Notes: generated from the letters alone by a model not told the origin. A DNA stretch of 7,301 nucleotides from Candidatus Omnitrophota bacterium (GCA_023246995.1 JAHFHI010000058.1:1-7301); one strand, 5' to 3'. Shown: positions 1 through 6,313, counted from the stretch's first letter. Program-made: numbers and translations.

Positions 1-1
1 G

Positions 2-703
2 GCTCTGCGCGGGGAGCTCGAAGTGACGGCTGTTTCCTGCCATGCCTACGCGTATCTGGCGGACCGCTACCTTGTCATGCGATCGGGCTCGAGCGTGGGC
101 GAACAGTACGGCCCGATTCTGGTGGCGCCGTCGGCAAAGGTTGAGCCTCCAAAGGCCGCGGATTTGCGCGGCCGAAGAGTTGCCGTTCCCGGCCAGCTCA
201 CCACGGCATTTCTGGCGCTTCAGCTTTTCGCAAAAGATTTCGAACCTGTTTTTGTTCCCTTTGATAGGATTTTTGAAGCGGTTTTTTCAGGCGCGGCCGA
301 TTACGGCCTTGTGATTCACGAGGGACAGATCACTTACGAGGAAAAAGGGCTGCACAAGGTTTTGGATCTTGGCCAGTGGTGGCATGAGGAGGTCGCCAGG
401 CCGCTTCCGCTCGGCGTGGACGTCATTCGCCGGGATCTTGGCCGCGAGACGATCCAGTCTTTCACGGAGCTTTTCAAGGAAAGCATCGAATACGCCCTGG
501 CCCACCGCAGCGAAGCCCTCGACTACGCCCTTCGTTACGGCCGCGGCATTTCCAAAGGAATCGGAGACCGGTTTGTGGGAATGTACGTCAATCACCAGAC
601 CGTTTCTTTGAGCCCCGAAGCCGAAGAAGGCTTTCAAAAACTCCTCGAACGCGGTTTTGAGGCCGGGATTCTTCCGAGTCTCGTGCGGCCGGAATTTGTT
701 TAA
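2..703 (+). CDS. mqnD: 1,4-dihydroxy-6-naphthoate synthase (MqnD), 5'-truncated by the window
   Basis: MqnD converts cyclic dehypoxanthinyl futalosine to 1,4-dihydroxy-6-naphthoate in the futalosine route to menaquinone; it is cytoplasmic. The frame is already open at base 2 (233 residues visible; A1 is the codon at base 2). A GTG at 23 is not taken as the start, because the preceding codons continue the conserved GELEVTAVSCHAYAYL stretch. Family hallmarks in order are SSVG with YGPILV (about 30-41), RVAVPG then TT (67-68), FDRIFEAV, the LVIHEGQ segment whose His106 matches the histidine proposed as catalytic in MqnD, DLGQWW (122-127), PLPLG (134-138), RRDLG, and a C-terminal FVGMYVN segment. 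The family is about 270-290 residues, so some 40-55 N-terminal residues lie outside. MqnA is a relative, but the DLGQWW and PLPLG pattern fits MqnD better. The other menaquinone genes are not in view. Confidence 0.9.
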   Translation, partial: ALRGELEVTAVSCHAYAYLADRYLVMRSGSSVGEQYGPILVAPSAKVEPPKAADLRGRRVAVPGQLTTAFLALQLFAKDFEPVFVPFDRIFEAVFSGAADYGLVIHEGQITYEEKGLHKVLDLGQWWHEEVARPLPLGVDVIRRDLGRETIQSFTELFKESIEYALAHRSEALDYALRYGRGISKGIGDRFVGMYVNHQTVSLSPEAEEGFQKLLERGFEAGILPSLVRPEFV

Positions 704-706
704 AAT

Positions 707-745
707 GCTTCCCGGCTCGAAAAACGGCGGGAGGCGAAAATTTTT
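707..745 (+). terminator. Possible intrinsic terminator after mqnD
   Basis: Bases 707-714 (gcttcccg) pair with 728-735 (cgggaggc) in an 8-bp stem with one G-U pair. A small inner cg/cg pairing sits around an A-rich loop. A five-T run lies at 741-745, five bases past the stem. The gap before the T run makes this weaker than a textbook terminator. It lies between the mqnD stop and the next start at 766. Confidence 0.42.
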
Positions 746-765
746 CAGGCTAACCGAAGGTTCTC

Positions 766-1488
766 ATGCCCGCTGAATCCGAAGGCCCCTTTTTTTTCCA
801 CTACCGATTTACCTTAAACAGCGGCGCTCTTAAAGAATTCCGGGTTGAGCTTGACCCGGCAACCCTTCAATTCATCCCCAAGAAAAAAGACGCCTATCCG
901 GCCTGGACCGGCCTGGATTATTGCAAGTGCTCGCATTGTCCGCTTGATTCAAAGATTCACGAGCGCTGTCCGATTGCCGCCAACCTGACGGACGTGATCG
1001 ATTTTGCCAAAGACGCGATTTCCTATGAAGAGGCGGATGTCGAAATTGAGACGGCGTCGCGAACCTATAAAAAGCGGGCCGCCCTTCAGCACGGGGTGAG
1101 TTCGCTCATGGGGATTGTGATGGTGACGAGCGGCTGCCCGGTCATGGATAAGCTGCGTCCCATGGTGCGCACCCACCTTCCCTTTGCCCAGATGGAAGAG
1201 ACCATTTACCGGCTGCTTTCCATGTATCTTCTGGCCCAGTTTTTTCTATGGAAGAAAGGCGGCGTTCCGGATTGGGAGCTGAAGGGGCTTATTAAGGTTT
1301 TCGAGGATATCGAAACGTTGAATCAGTTTTTCTGGAAGCGCCTGAAAGGCGTCCACAGCCAGGATGCCGGGTTGAATGCGGTGGCGCATTTGGATGTTTT
1401 CGCGCAGTTCACGCACATGCTGGTTCAGGAAGGCCGCCTCGATGAAATCGAGCGCCTCTTCAAGACCTATTTCGACGGGCTCATTTAA
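766..1488 (+). CDS. Conserved cysteine-rich protein of unknown function (probably DUF6901 family)
   Basis: A 240-residue soluble protein with no signal peptide or membrane helix. I recognise the pattern from conserved hypothetical proteins, I think those grouped as DUF6901, but cannot confirm the name. An N-terminal region of about 45 residues (beta-rich by inspection) leads into a cysteine cluster, C53, C55, C58 (CKCSHCPL) and C68 (CP), followed by the linker TASRTYKKR. A helical half then opens with SSLMGIVMVTSGCPVMDKLRP (C124), THLPF (H137-F140) and MEETIYRLLSMYLL. Five cysteines plus H137 could bind a metal or an Fe-S cluster; this is inference. The start is firm: an in-frame stop lies at 751-753 and GAAGG at 756-760 sits 5 bases before the ATG. 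It follows mqnD by 62 bases, but a terminator-like hairpin lies between, so co-transcription is uncertain. No enzymatic function can be assigned. Confidence 0.88.
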   Translation: MPAESEGPFFFHYRFTLNSGALKEFRVELDPATLQFIPKKKDAYPAWTGLDYCKCSHCPLDSKIHERCPIAANLTDVIDFAKDAISYEEADVEIETASRTYKKRAALQHGVSSLMGIVMVTSGCPVMDKLRPMVRTHLPFAQMEETIYRLLSMYLLAQFFLWKKGGVPDWELKGLIKVFEDIETLNQFFWKRLKGVHSQDAGLNAVAHLDVFAQFTHMLVQEGRLDEIERLFKTYFDGLI

Positions 1489-1505
1489 GGGCCGTGCAAG
1501 CTTTA

Positions 1506-1545
1506 GGCCGCGGAGGCCATTTCCTCCGTTTGAGGTGTCGCGGCC
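1506..1545. repeat. Nested inverted repeat downstream of the cysteine-rich gene
   Basis: GGCCGCG at 1506-1512 is the exact reverse complement of 1539-1545. Inside it CGGAGG (1511-1516) pairs perfectly with CCTCCG (1523-1528) around a 6-base loop. A further AAGC/GCTT pair (1498-1501 and 1548-1551) extends it outward across an internal loop. No T run follows on the + strand (an A run is found instead), so it is not a standard intrinsic terminator. It may stabilise the 3' end of the upstream message. The rest of the 1489-1718 gap holds no gene I can support. Confidence 0.5.
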
Positions 1546-1622
1546 ATGCTTTCGCGGGAAAAAACCAACAAATTAAAAATCCATTCGTAATTGACCATAA
1601 ACCATCCCTTCAAAGGGTTGGA

Positions 1623-1650
1623 TTGATTTTCGGCGAAAAGTGCGTACAAC
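1623..1650 (+). promoter_or_regulatory. Weak candidate promoter for the transporter operon
   Basis: TTGATT (1623-1628) and TACAAC (1645-1650) are separated by 16 bases and together match 8 of 12 sigma-70 consensus positions. The start codon at 1719 would leave a leader of about 60 bases. A second -10-like TAAAGT lies at 1652-1657. The gap from 1489 to 1718 is the only place a promoter for this three-gene block could sit close upstream, but the match is poor. Confidence 0.22.
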
Positions 1651-1718
1651 TTAAAGTTACCCTGCGATTTCCCGGATTGCAAATCACCCGCTAAAAAAAT
1701 CAAAGGCTTGCCGGACAC

Positions 1719-3233
1719 ATGGGAAAAACTCAAACGGAGCAATCGGGCAAACCCAAAGAGATAGCGTTCGGGTTTTGGGCCGGGCTTTTGCTTTTCGCGC
1801 TGTGCCTTCTTTTGCCCTTGCCGCCCGGGCTCACCGAACAGGGGCGTCGTGCCGGCGCGGTGAGCCTGCTCATGGCCGTCTGGTGGGTGAGCGAGGCCCT
1901 GCCCATTGCCGTGACAGCGCTTCTCCCTCTGGCGCTCTATCCGGTGCTCTCGATTTTAGGGGCCGAGGAAACCGCCAAATTTTACGCCGACGCAAACATT
2001 TTTCTTTTCCTCGGCGGTTTCATGCTTGCCCTGGCCATGCAAAGATGCGGTCTTGAAAAGCGGATCGCGTTTTTTCTGATCCGGATATTGGGGGCCGGCC
2101 CGAGACGTCTGCTTGCCGGTTTTATGCTCGCCACGGCGTTTATTTCCATGTGGGTTTCCAATACCGCGACCGCCATGATGATGCTCCCGATCGGGCTGGC
2201 GCTTCTCGGGCATCTCGAAGAAGGGGGAGAAAACAGCCCGGACGGCCTTGCGGGGTTTAAACCCGCGTTGATGCTCGGGATTGCCTACGCCGCCAGCATC
2301 GGAGGCGTTGCCACGCTTGTGGGGACTCCGCCCAATATGATTTTTGCCGGACAGGCCAAAGTGCTTTTTCCCGAAATCCCCCCGATCCAGTTCTCGGAAT
2401 GGATGATTCTGGGTTTTCCCCTGGCGGCGGGATTTCTTGGCATCAGCTGGATTTATCTGGCTTTTTTTGTCCTGCGCGTGAAGCCGCAGAAGGACGGTCG
2501 TGTTTTGACGCTCTCACCGGGACATCTTCCGGATTTAGGGCCCATGAGCCGGGCCGAATGGCGCGTGGCGGTTCTTTTTCTGCTCACCGTTGCCGGCTGG
2601 ATTACCCGCGGGGATCTGGATCTCGGAAATTTTGTTTTTCACGGATGGGCGGGCCGGTTTGGCTTGAGCGGTATCCATGACGGAACGGTTGCCATGGCTG
2701 CGGCCGTTCTTCTTTTCGCGCTTCCTTCCGGCCCGGGAAACGAGAAGCTGCTCGATTGGAACGCGGCAAAGGAACTCCCCTGGGGCGTCCTTTTGCTTTT
2801 CGGCGGGGGTTTCGCGCTTGCCGGGAGCTTGGAAAAAAGCGGGTTCGCGGCCTGGATGGCCGGGGGTTTTGAAATTTTTAAAGGGTTTCCGTTTTTTGGA
2901 TTTTTACTCATCCTGAACTTGGGGACGGTGTTCGCCTCCGAACTCATGTCCAACGCGGCCCAGGTCACCATGATGATGCCGGTCTTGGCGGGCGCGGCCA
3001 AGATGCTGGCGATTCATCCCTATTGGCTCATGGTGCCGGCCACGATGGCCACTTCGCTTGCCTTCATGATGCCCTCGGGCACGGCCCCCAATGCCATTAT
3101 TTTCGGAAGCGGGTATGTGAGCATGCGTCAAATGGCGCGGACGGGTTTTGTGCTAAATATCCTTGCCGCGTTTTGGGTAACGGCCGTGATTTACCTCGCC
3201 GGAATTCCTGTTTCGGGAGCTGCCCGGCCGTGA
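1719..3233 (+). CDS. SLC13/DASS-family anion symporter (di-/tricarboxylate or sulfate type)
   Basis: A 504-residue inner-membrane transporter of the divalent anion:sodium symporter family, which carries dicarboxylates, citrate or sulfate with Na+ or sometimes H+. Repeated hydrophobic segments run from residue 17 to 496, in keeping with about 11-13 helices, and the length is typical. The first half has VWWVSEALPIAVTALLP (about 54-70), a FLGGFMLALAMQRCGL segment (97-112), the SNTATAMMMLP signature (SNT 147-149) and GTPPNMIF (202-209). The second half repeats the architecture with FGGGFALAGSLEKSG (361-375), SNAAQVTMMMP (411-421) and SGTAPNAIIFG (453-463). The SNT motifs of each repeat form the substrate and Na+ sites in the VcINDY structure. 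Here the second one reads SNA, losing the threonine, so substrate or coupling may differ. Substrate cannot be read from sequence. The start ATG has only a distant AAAGG (1702-1706). The stop overlaps the next start by 4 bases. Confidence 0.92.
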   Translation: MGKTQTEQSGKPKEIAFGFWAGLLLFALCLLLPLPPGLTEQGRRAGAVSLLMAVWWVSEALPIAVTALLPLALYPVLSILGAEETAKFYADANIFLFLGGFMLALAMQRCGLEKRIAFFLIRILGAGPRRLLAGFMLATAFISMWVSNTATAMMMLPIGLALLGHLEEGGENSPDGLAGFKPALMLGIAYAASIGGVATLVGTPPNMIFAGQAKVLFPEIPPIQFSEWMILGFPLAAGFLGISWIYLAFFVLRVKPQKDGRVLTLSPGHLPDLGPMSRAEWRVAVLFLLTVAGWITRGDLDLGNFVFHGWAGRFGLSGIHDGTVAMAAAVLLFALPSGPGNEKLLDWNAAKELPWGVLLLFGGGFALAGSLEKSGFAAWMAGGFEIFKGFPFFGFLLILNLGTVFASELMSNAAQVTMMMPVLAGAAKMLAIHPYWLMVPATMATSLAFMMPSGTAPNAIIFGSGYVSMRQMARTGFVLNILAAFWVTAVIYLAGIPVSGAARP

Positions 3234-3868
3234 AATCTCTTATCGACGGCACCATCGAAAATTATGCGCTGCTTCACAGCCCGGAAGAATCGGGTTTGCT
3301 CCTTGAGCTCGCCCGTGAAACCTACGCTAAAACAAGTCTTCCCCAGATGCAGGTGGGGCGTATGGCCGGAGCGTTTTTGCGCCTTCTCGTGCGGCTTACC
3401 CGGGCACAACGGATTCTTGAGATCGGAACGTTTACCGGCTATAGTGCGCTCGTCATGGCCGAAGGCTTACCCGAGGACGGCAGGATTCTTACTTGCGATA
3501 GAGATCCTGAAACCACCGCTATCGCCCGACGTTTCTGGGCCCGCAGTCCGCACGGCTCCAAAATCGAGCTCCGGCTCGGGCCTGCGCTTGAAACGCTTAA
3601 AACTTTGAGCGGGCCTTTTGATATGGCGTTTATCGATGCGGATAAAGAAAACTATCCGGCCTATTGGGAGGCGGTTCTCTCTTTGCTCCGGCCGGGCGGG
3701 CTGATCGTAGCCGACAATGTGCTCTGGAGCGGACGCGTGCTTGAACCCAAAGAAAAAAGCGATCATGCGATTTCGGAATTCAACCGTCGGGTTCAAAACG
3801 ACTCCCGGGTCGAAGCGGTCATGCTGACAGTTCGTGACGGCATGACGCTGGCGTGGAAAAAACCATGA
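3230..3868 (+). CDS. SAM-dependent O-methyltransferase, metal-dependent catechol/caffeoyl-CoA type
   Basis: A 212-residue cytoplasmic class I methyltransferase of the O-methyltransferase 3 family. These transfer a methyl group from S-adenosylmethionine to a hydroxyl, usually on catechol-like substrates, using a divalent metal. The N-terminal MKSLIDGTIENYALLHSPEE is typical. SAM motif I is ILEIGTFTGYSAL (62-74), the acidic ribose-binding region is TCDRDPE (88-94), and FDMAFIDADKENY (130-142) is followed by LRPGGLIVADNVLW (153-166). By family comparison D136, D162 and N163 would be the metal ligands, and all are present, so it looks active. The GTG start at 3230 is chosen because it overlaps the transporter stop as GTGA, has GGGAG at 3215-3219, and begins where family similarity begins; the open frame upstream is a shadow of the transporter. 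Substrate unknown. Overlap implies translational coupling with both neighbours. Confidence 0.93.
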   Translation: MKSLIDGTIENYALLHSPEESGLLLELARETYAKTSLPQMQVGRMAGAFLRLLVRLTRAQRILEIGTFTGYSALVMAEGLPEDGRILTCDRDPETTAIARRFWARSPHGSKIELRLGPALETLKTLSGPFDMAFIDADKENYPAYWEAVLSLLRPGGLIVADNVLWSGRVLEPKEKSDHAISEFNRRVQNDSRVEAVMLTVRDGMTLAWKKP

Positions 3869-4080
3869 GCCAGCCCGGGGCCTCTTCAAAGCCTCCCCGG
3901 AAAGGGAAGGCGGTTTTGCTTCAGGAGCTTCGCGAATACGCGGCCAAGCGGCGGCTTTCCCACGGCTCTCTTGCTAAGGCGCTGGGGGTTTCATTTGTCA
4001 CGCTCAATCAATGGCTCCAGGGCCACCGCAAGCTTCGCGAAGACGAATGCCAGAGAATCGAAAATCTGTTCAAGAAGTAA
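3865..4080 (+). CDS. Small Xre-like helix-turn-helix protein
   Basis: A 71-residue protein that is almost entirely one DNA-binding domain. After a basic, proline-rich N-terminal tail (1-15), helices follow: LLQELREYAAKRR (18-30), SLAKALG (35-41), and the recognition helix after the GVS turn, FVTLNQWLQG (44-53). A final helix spans about 58-70. The W50/G53 ending of the recognition segment is typical of Cro/C1-Xre domains. There is no ligand or oligomerisation domain. The ATG at 3865 overlaps the methyltransferase stop as ATGA. An in-frame GTG at 3853 would add four residues, but the overlapping ATG is preferred. There is no strong ribosome site, consistent with coupled translation. As the last gene of the transporter and methyltransferase block it might autoregulate that operon; that is inference. 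It does not resemble a toxin-antitoxin partner, since no toxin gene is adjacent. Confidence 0.8.
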   Translation: MSQPGASSKPPRKGKAVLLQELREYAAKRRLSHGSLAKALGVSFVTLNQWLQGHRKLREDECQRIENLFKK

Positions 4081-4202
4081 AGCCCGCCGCGGAGTTTTTT
4101 CGGACTCCCGGAAAAACGCAAATGGGCAAAATTCCCGGGGCTAGCGATTTTAAGCAATCAATCGCAGGCGAGCGCAGGAAAGGCCTTTTCCGGGCAGGCT
4201 GT

Positions 4203-4231
4203 TTGCCGGTCCTTCGGGAAGGTGTTATGCT
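4203..4231 (+). promoter_or_regulatory. Extended -10 sigma-70-like promoter for the exported protein gene
   Basis: TTGCCG (4203-4208) and TATGCT (4226-4231) are 17 bases apart, with TG at 4223-4224 giving the extended -10 form TGtTATGCT. Predicted transcription would start near 4238, leaving a leader of about 40 bases before the ATG at 4278. GAGGA at 4270-4274 is the likely ribosome site, although its 3-base spacing is short. The rest of the 4081-4277 gap shows no gene and no clear terminator for the upstream operon; only a GGAGT/ACTCC hairpin (4091-4108) without a following T run. Confidence 0.42.
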
Positions 4232-4277
4232 TCCGGCTTATTTTCATCGCGACGCCGGAAAGGGCGCATGAGGAAAA

Positions 4278-5339
4278 ATGAAATCCCTGCGTTTTAAAAA
4301 TTATATTCCCGGCACGGCCGTATTGATTTTCTTAAGCGGTTTCCATATCCCGGTTCTTTTCTCGGAGCCGGCCAAGGAGCAGACCGGTCCTGGGTTGCGA
4401 TCGGTTATTAAAACCTGGTCCCAGGAACCCTTTGAACAAATCTTCCATGCCGGGCGGCCTCCCTTTGAAACCATTCCCGGTTCTTTTGCCTCCACCGGGC
4501 CCGTCAACCTGATATTTTCCTCTCACGCAAGCCGCGAGGACGGGCTCTGGTCGGCACGCCAGATCCGGGGGATCCTTGCCAAAGCCGTTCCCGGAGAACC
4601 GGCCGTGGTATGGATCGAACACGCTTATCCGGCGGGGCTGCCCATGACCGTGGCCGAGCTTGAGCGGAGGTTCCCGCTCAACGCCGAGAAAACCAGCTGG
4701 TATGAAACCCTTATCTCGGGGGACATGCCGGCTAAACAAAAAACTTTCCTGCGATTGATCTTTGAATCGGCCCTGCGCTCCGAAGGAGCCGGCGAGGAGA
4801 TGTTCTGGAACAGCACCGATCCCTTTTACAGAGAAATCCGAAAGGCGCTTGAAGGACTTCGGCGCTTTGGATGGAATCTCAAAGTTCAGACGGAAATTCC
4901 GGTTTTTGAAGCCTATCTTGAAGATTTAAAACGCGATGCCTTGGGCGTGGCCGCGCTTGAATGGCTGCACCGGGGAGAGCGGGATCAAGCCCTCTTAAGC
5001 CTGGGGCTTGCTTATCAGGCCTGCGCCCGATCCCTTGCGTTGCGCGATGAAGCGCTCGGTCTTCGGATCGCCAAAGTCCGCAGCCGGGACGCGCGAACCC
5101 GCAGTATCGTCGTGCGCGGCCTGGCCCACGAACAGCCGCTCGGAGCTTTTTTTAAAAACGCGGGAATAGCTTTTAGAAGCGCGCTTCAAGGAGCCGGGAA
5201 TCAGTCGGTTTTACCCGGAGCCGAGCCGGATCTTAAAATCTACCTTCTCACCCACCGCAAACTGCCCGAACTCGGCGATCCTGCCGGATTTCAATTTCTT
5301 CAGGCCAAACTCGCAAGCCTCAAGGCCGAAGGTTCTTAA
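4278..5339 (+). CDS. Exported protein of unknown function, possible distant TraB/Tiki-superfamily member
   Basis: A 353-residue protein with no family I recognise outright. Residues 2-7 are basic and 10-28 hydrophobic, so it is probably exported or N-terminally anchored, with possible cleavage near S29. Four spaced elements recall the TraB/PrgY-Tiki-EreA-ChaN superfamily, which in my recollection shares GxxH motifs plus conserved Glu and Arg: VNLIFSSHASRED after a strand (H83, degenerate first motif), VVWIEHAYPAG (E114), an arginine-rich RSRDARTRS helix end (268-276), and a strand with a true GxxH, IVVRGLAH (G281-H284), followed by LGAFFKNAGIAF. The middle (about 150-265) is predicted largely helical. 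Function, if any, would be in the periplasm or envelope. It is flanked by its own candidate promoter and a terminator, so it appears monocistronic. Confidence applies to the gene being real; the family link is tentative (about 0.35). Confidence 0.85.
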   Translation: MKSLRFKNYIPGTAVLIFLSGFHIPVLFSEPAKEQTGPGLRSVIKTWSQEPFEQIFHAGRPPFETIPGSFASTGPVNLIFSSHASREDGLWSARQIRGILAKAVPGEPAVVWIEHAYPAGLPMTVAELERRFPLNAEKTSWYETLISGDMPAKQKTFLRLIFESALRSEGAGEEMFWNSTDPFYREIRKALEGLRRFGWNLKVQTEIPVFEAYLEDLKRDALGVAALEWLHRGERDQALLSLGLAYQACARSLALRDEALGLRIAKVRSRDARTRSIVVRGLAHEQPLGAFFKNAGIAFRSALQGAGNQSVLPGAEPDLKIYLLTHRKLPELGDPAGFQFLQAKLASLKAEGS

Positions 5340-5365
5340 TCACCCTTTAAAAGCTTTCAGGAGAG

Positions 5366-5401
5366 GCCCGGTCCTTTAACCGGACACGGCGCGGGCTTTT
5401 T
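5366..5401 (+). terminator. Intrinsic terminator after the exported protein gene
   Basis: GCCCG (5366-5370) plus GTCC (5371-5374) pair with GGAC (5382-5385) and CGGGC (5392-5396), leaving a 6-base bulge at 5386-5391. Five Ts follow directly at 5397-5401. It starts 27 bases past the stop codon at 5337-5339. Confidence 0.58.
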
Positions 5402-5414
5402 GAATGGCTGAAAA

Positions 5415-5452
5415 TAAGGGGGATTAGGAGCCCCTTACCCGCCCGCCTTTTT
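5415..5452 (+). terminator. Second stem-loop with T run, tandem terminator or leader structure
   Basis: TAAGGGG (5415-5421) pairs perfectly with CCCCTTA (5431-5437), 7 bp around a 9-base loop. Past a C-rich stretch a five-T run is at 5448-5452. GCCCGCC (5441-5447) could also pair with GGCGCGGGC (5388-5396) from the first terminator with a bulge, placing a long stem directly before the T run. The two arrangements exclude each other because they share 5388-5396. Confidence 0.4.
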
Positions 5453-5462
5453 ACGAGGATTT

Positions 5463-5491
5463 TTGTCCGTCCTTTCCCCGTGTGCTATGGT
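5463..5491 (+). promoter_or_regulatory. Extended -10 promoter for the GAF protein gene, near-leaderless
   Basis: TTGTCC (5463-5468) and TATGGT (5486-5491) have a 17-base spacer, with TG at 5483-5484 making TGcTATGGT. Transcription would begin around 5497-5499, only 2-4 bases before the ATG at 5501. No Shine-Dalgarno precedes that ATG, which fits a leaderless message. Confidence 0.48.
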
Positions 5492-5500
5492 TTATTTAGC

Positions 5501-6313
5501 ATGAAAAAAAATCAGGTATCTCGTTTCTCAATATTGATATCCTTGGTCTGCCTTCTTTTCACATTCCTTTTGTGGGACCACTATCTTAACTCTTCCCAAG
5601 CCATTGACAGGACCGTTGCCGCCAATCTCATCCTTCTCATGGGTTCGCTTTTCTCCTTAAGCCTGGGGCTTTTTACGGGGTCCCTTGAAAATCACCGCCA
5701 TTTTTTGGAGTCTGAACTCAAGAAAAAAGACGCCGAGCTCTCTTTGAAAAACGCCGATAACCGGAGGGCTGATATCCACAGCGCGGCCATCTACGAGGCA
5801 AGCCAGATCCTGTTTTCCGACATGAAAATCCAGGCGGTGCTGGACAAGGTGATTGATCTCATGAGCCGTGTTTTTTATGCCGAAGAAGGGTCCATCATGC
5901 TTCTCAATAACCGCCGGGAGCTTTATATCGCGGCCAGCATCGGTATCCCCGAAGACATCGTGCGCGGGGTTCAGATCCAGATTGGGGAGCGTGTGGCCGG
6001 GCGCGCGGCCAAAGAAAAACGGCCCTTCCTTTTAATCGACGGGCTTGAAAGTTACAAGGACTTTCAGGGCCTTGAGCCCAACCCCAGGATTCGCTCCTCG
6101 ATGGTCTGTCCGCTTATCTGCCAAGGCGAGGTTCTGGGCGTTCTAAACCTTAACCGCGTTGCGTGTCGGGATAATTTCACCGTGACGGATCTCATGAATG
6201 CCAGTATTTTCTCGGCGCAGGTGGCGCAGGCCGTCAAAAACGCCACCCTCTATGAAACCCTTGAGCGAAAGCTTGCCGAGCTCGATCCCTGGGACGGCCG
6301 TCTGGCCTCTTAG
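5501..6313 (+). CDS. Membrane-anchored GAF-domain sensor without output domain
   Basis: A 270-residue protein. Two hydrophobic helices (about 9-25 and 38-60) flank a short, probably periplasmic loop (26-37), so the rest lies in the cytoplasm. A charged coiled-coil-like linker (62-92, with SELKKKDAEL) leads to a GAF domain (about 96-250): YEASQILFSDMKIQAVLDKV, EEGSIMLLNNRRELYIAASIG, GERVAGRAAKEKRPFLLIDG, SSMVCPLICQGEVLGVLNLNR, FTVTDLMNASIFSAQVAQAVKNATLYE. GAF domains bind small ligands or cofactors or mediate dimerisation. The protein ends about 20 residues after the domain, with no kinase, GGDEF, phosphatase or HTH part. It would therefore need a partner, or its downstream partner gene has been lost. 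ATG 5501 is preferred to an in-frame GTG at 5480, as neither has a ribosome site and the extra residues precede the usual KKN start. Its neighbour is an exonuclease with its own promoter, so no partner is obvious. Confidence 0.88.
   Translation: MKKNQVSRFSILISLVCLLFTFLLWDHYLNSSQAIDRTVAANLILLMGSLFSLSLGLFTGSLENHRHFLESELKKKDAELSLKNADNRRADIHSAAIYEASQILFSDMKIQAVLDKVIDLMSRVFYAEEGSIMLLNNRRELYIAASIGIPEDIVRGVQIQIGERVAGRAAKEKRPFLLIDGLESYKDFQGLEPNPRIRSSMVCPLICQGEVLGVLNLNRVACRDNFTVTDLMNASIFSAQVAQAVKNATLYETLERKLAELDPWDGRLAS

Noticed and set aside
701..706. TAAAAT as a -10 element for the cysteine-rich gene
   Set aside because: There is no -35 at a suitable distance and a terminator-like hairpin follows immediately.
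1503..1742. Minus-strand open frame of 79 codons in the gap before the transporter
   Set aside because: It has no ribosome site, no recognisable protein pattern, overlaps the transporter start, and would be the only minus-strand gene in the window.
3023..3229. N-terminal extension of the methyltransferase frame into the transporter gene
   Set aside because: These codons overlap conserved transporter sequence and encode a His/Gly-rich stretch unlike any methyltransferase. The GTG at 3230 fits the family start.
3865..4080. HTH protein as the antitoxin of a toxin-antitoxin pair
   Set aside because: Neither neighbour is a small toxin-like protein; the upstream gene is a methyltransferase and the next gene downstream is a separately promoted exported protein.
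4225..4238. Fourteen bases (TTATGCTTCCGGCT) identical to part of the E. coli lac promoter
   Set aside because: The flanks, including the lac -35 and operator, do not match, and there is no other vector sequence. The stretch fits the local base composition, so chance is more likely than contamination.
4011..4271. Plus-strand frame of 86 codons overlapping the HTH gene
   Set aside because: It starts inside the HTH gene in another frame, has low-complexity basic composition and no ribosome site. The candidate promoter for the next gene lies within it.
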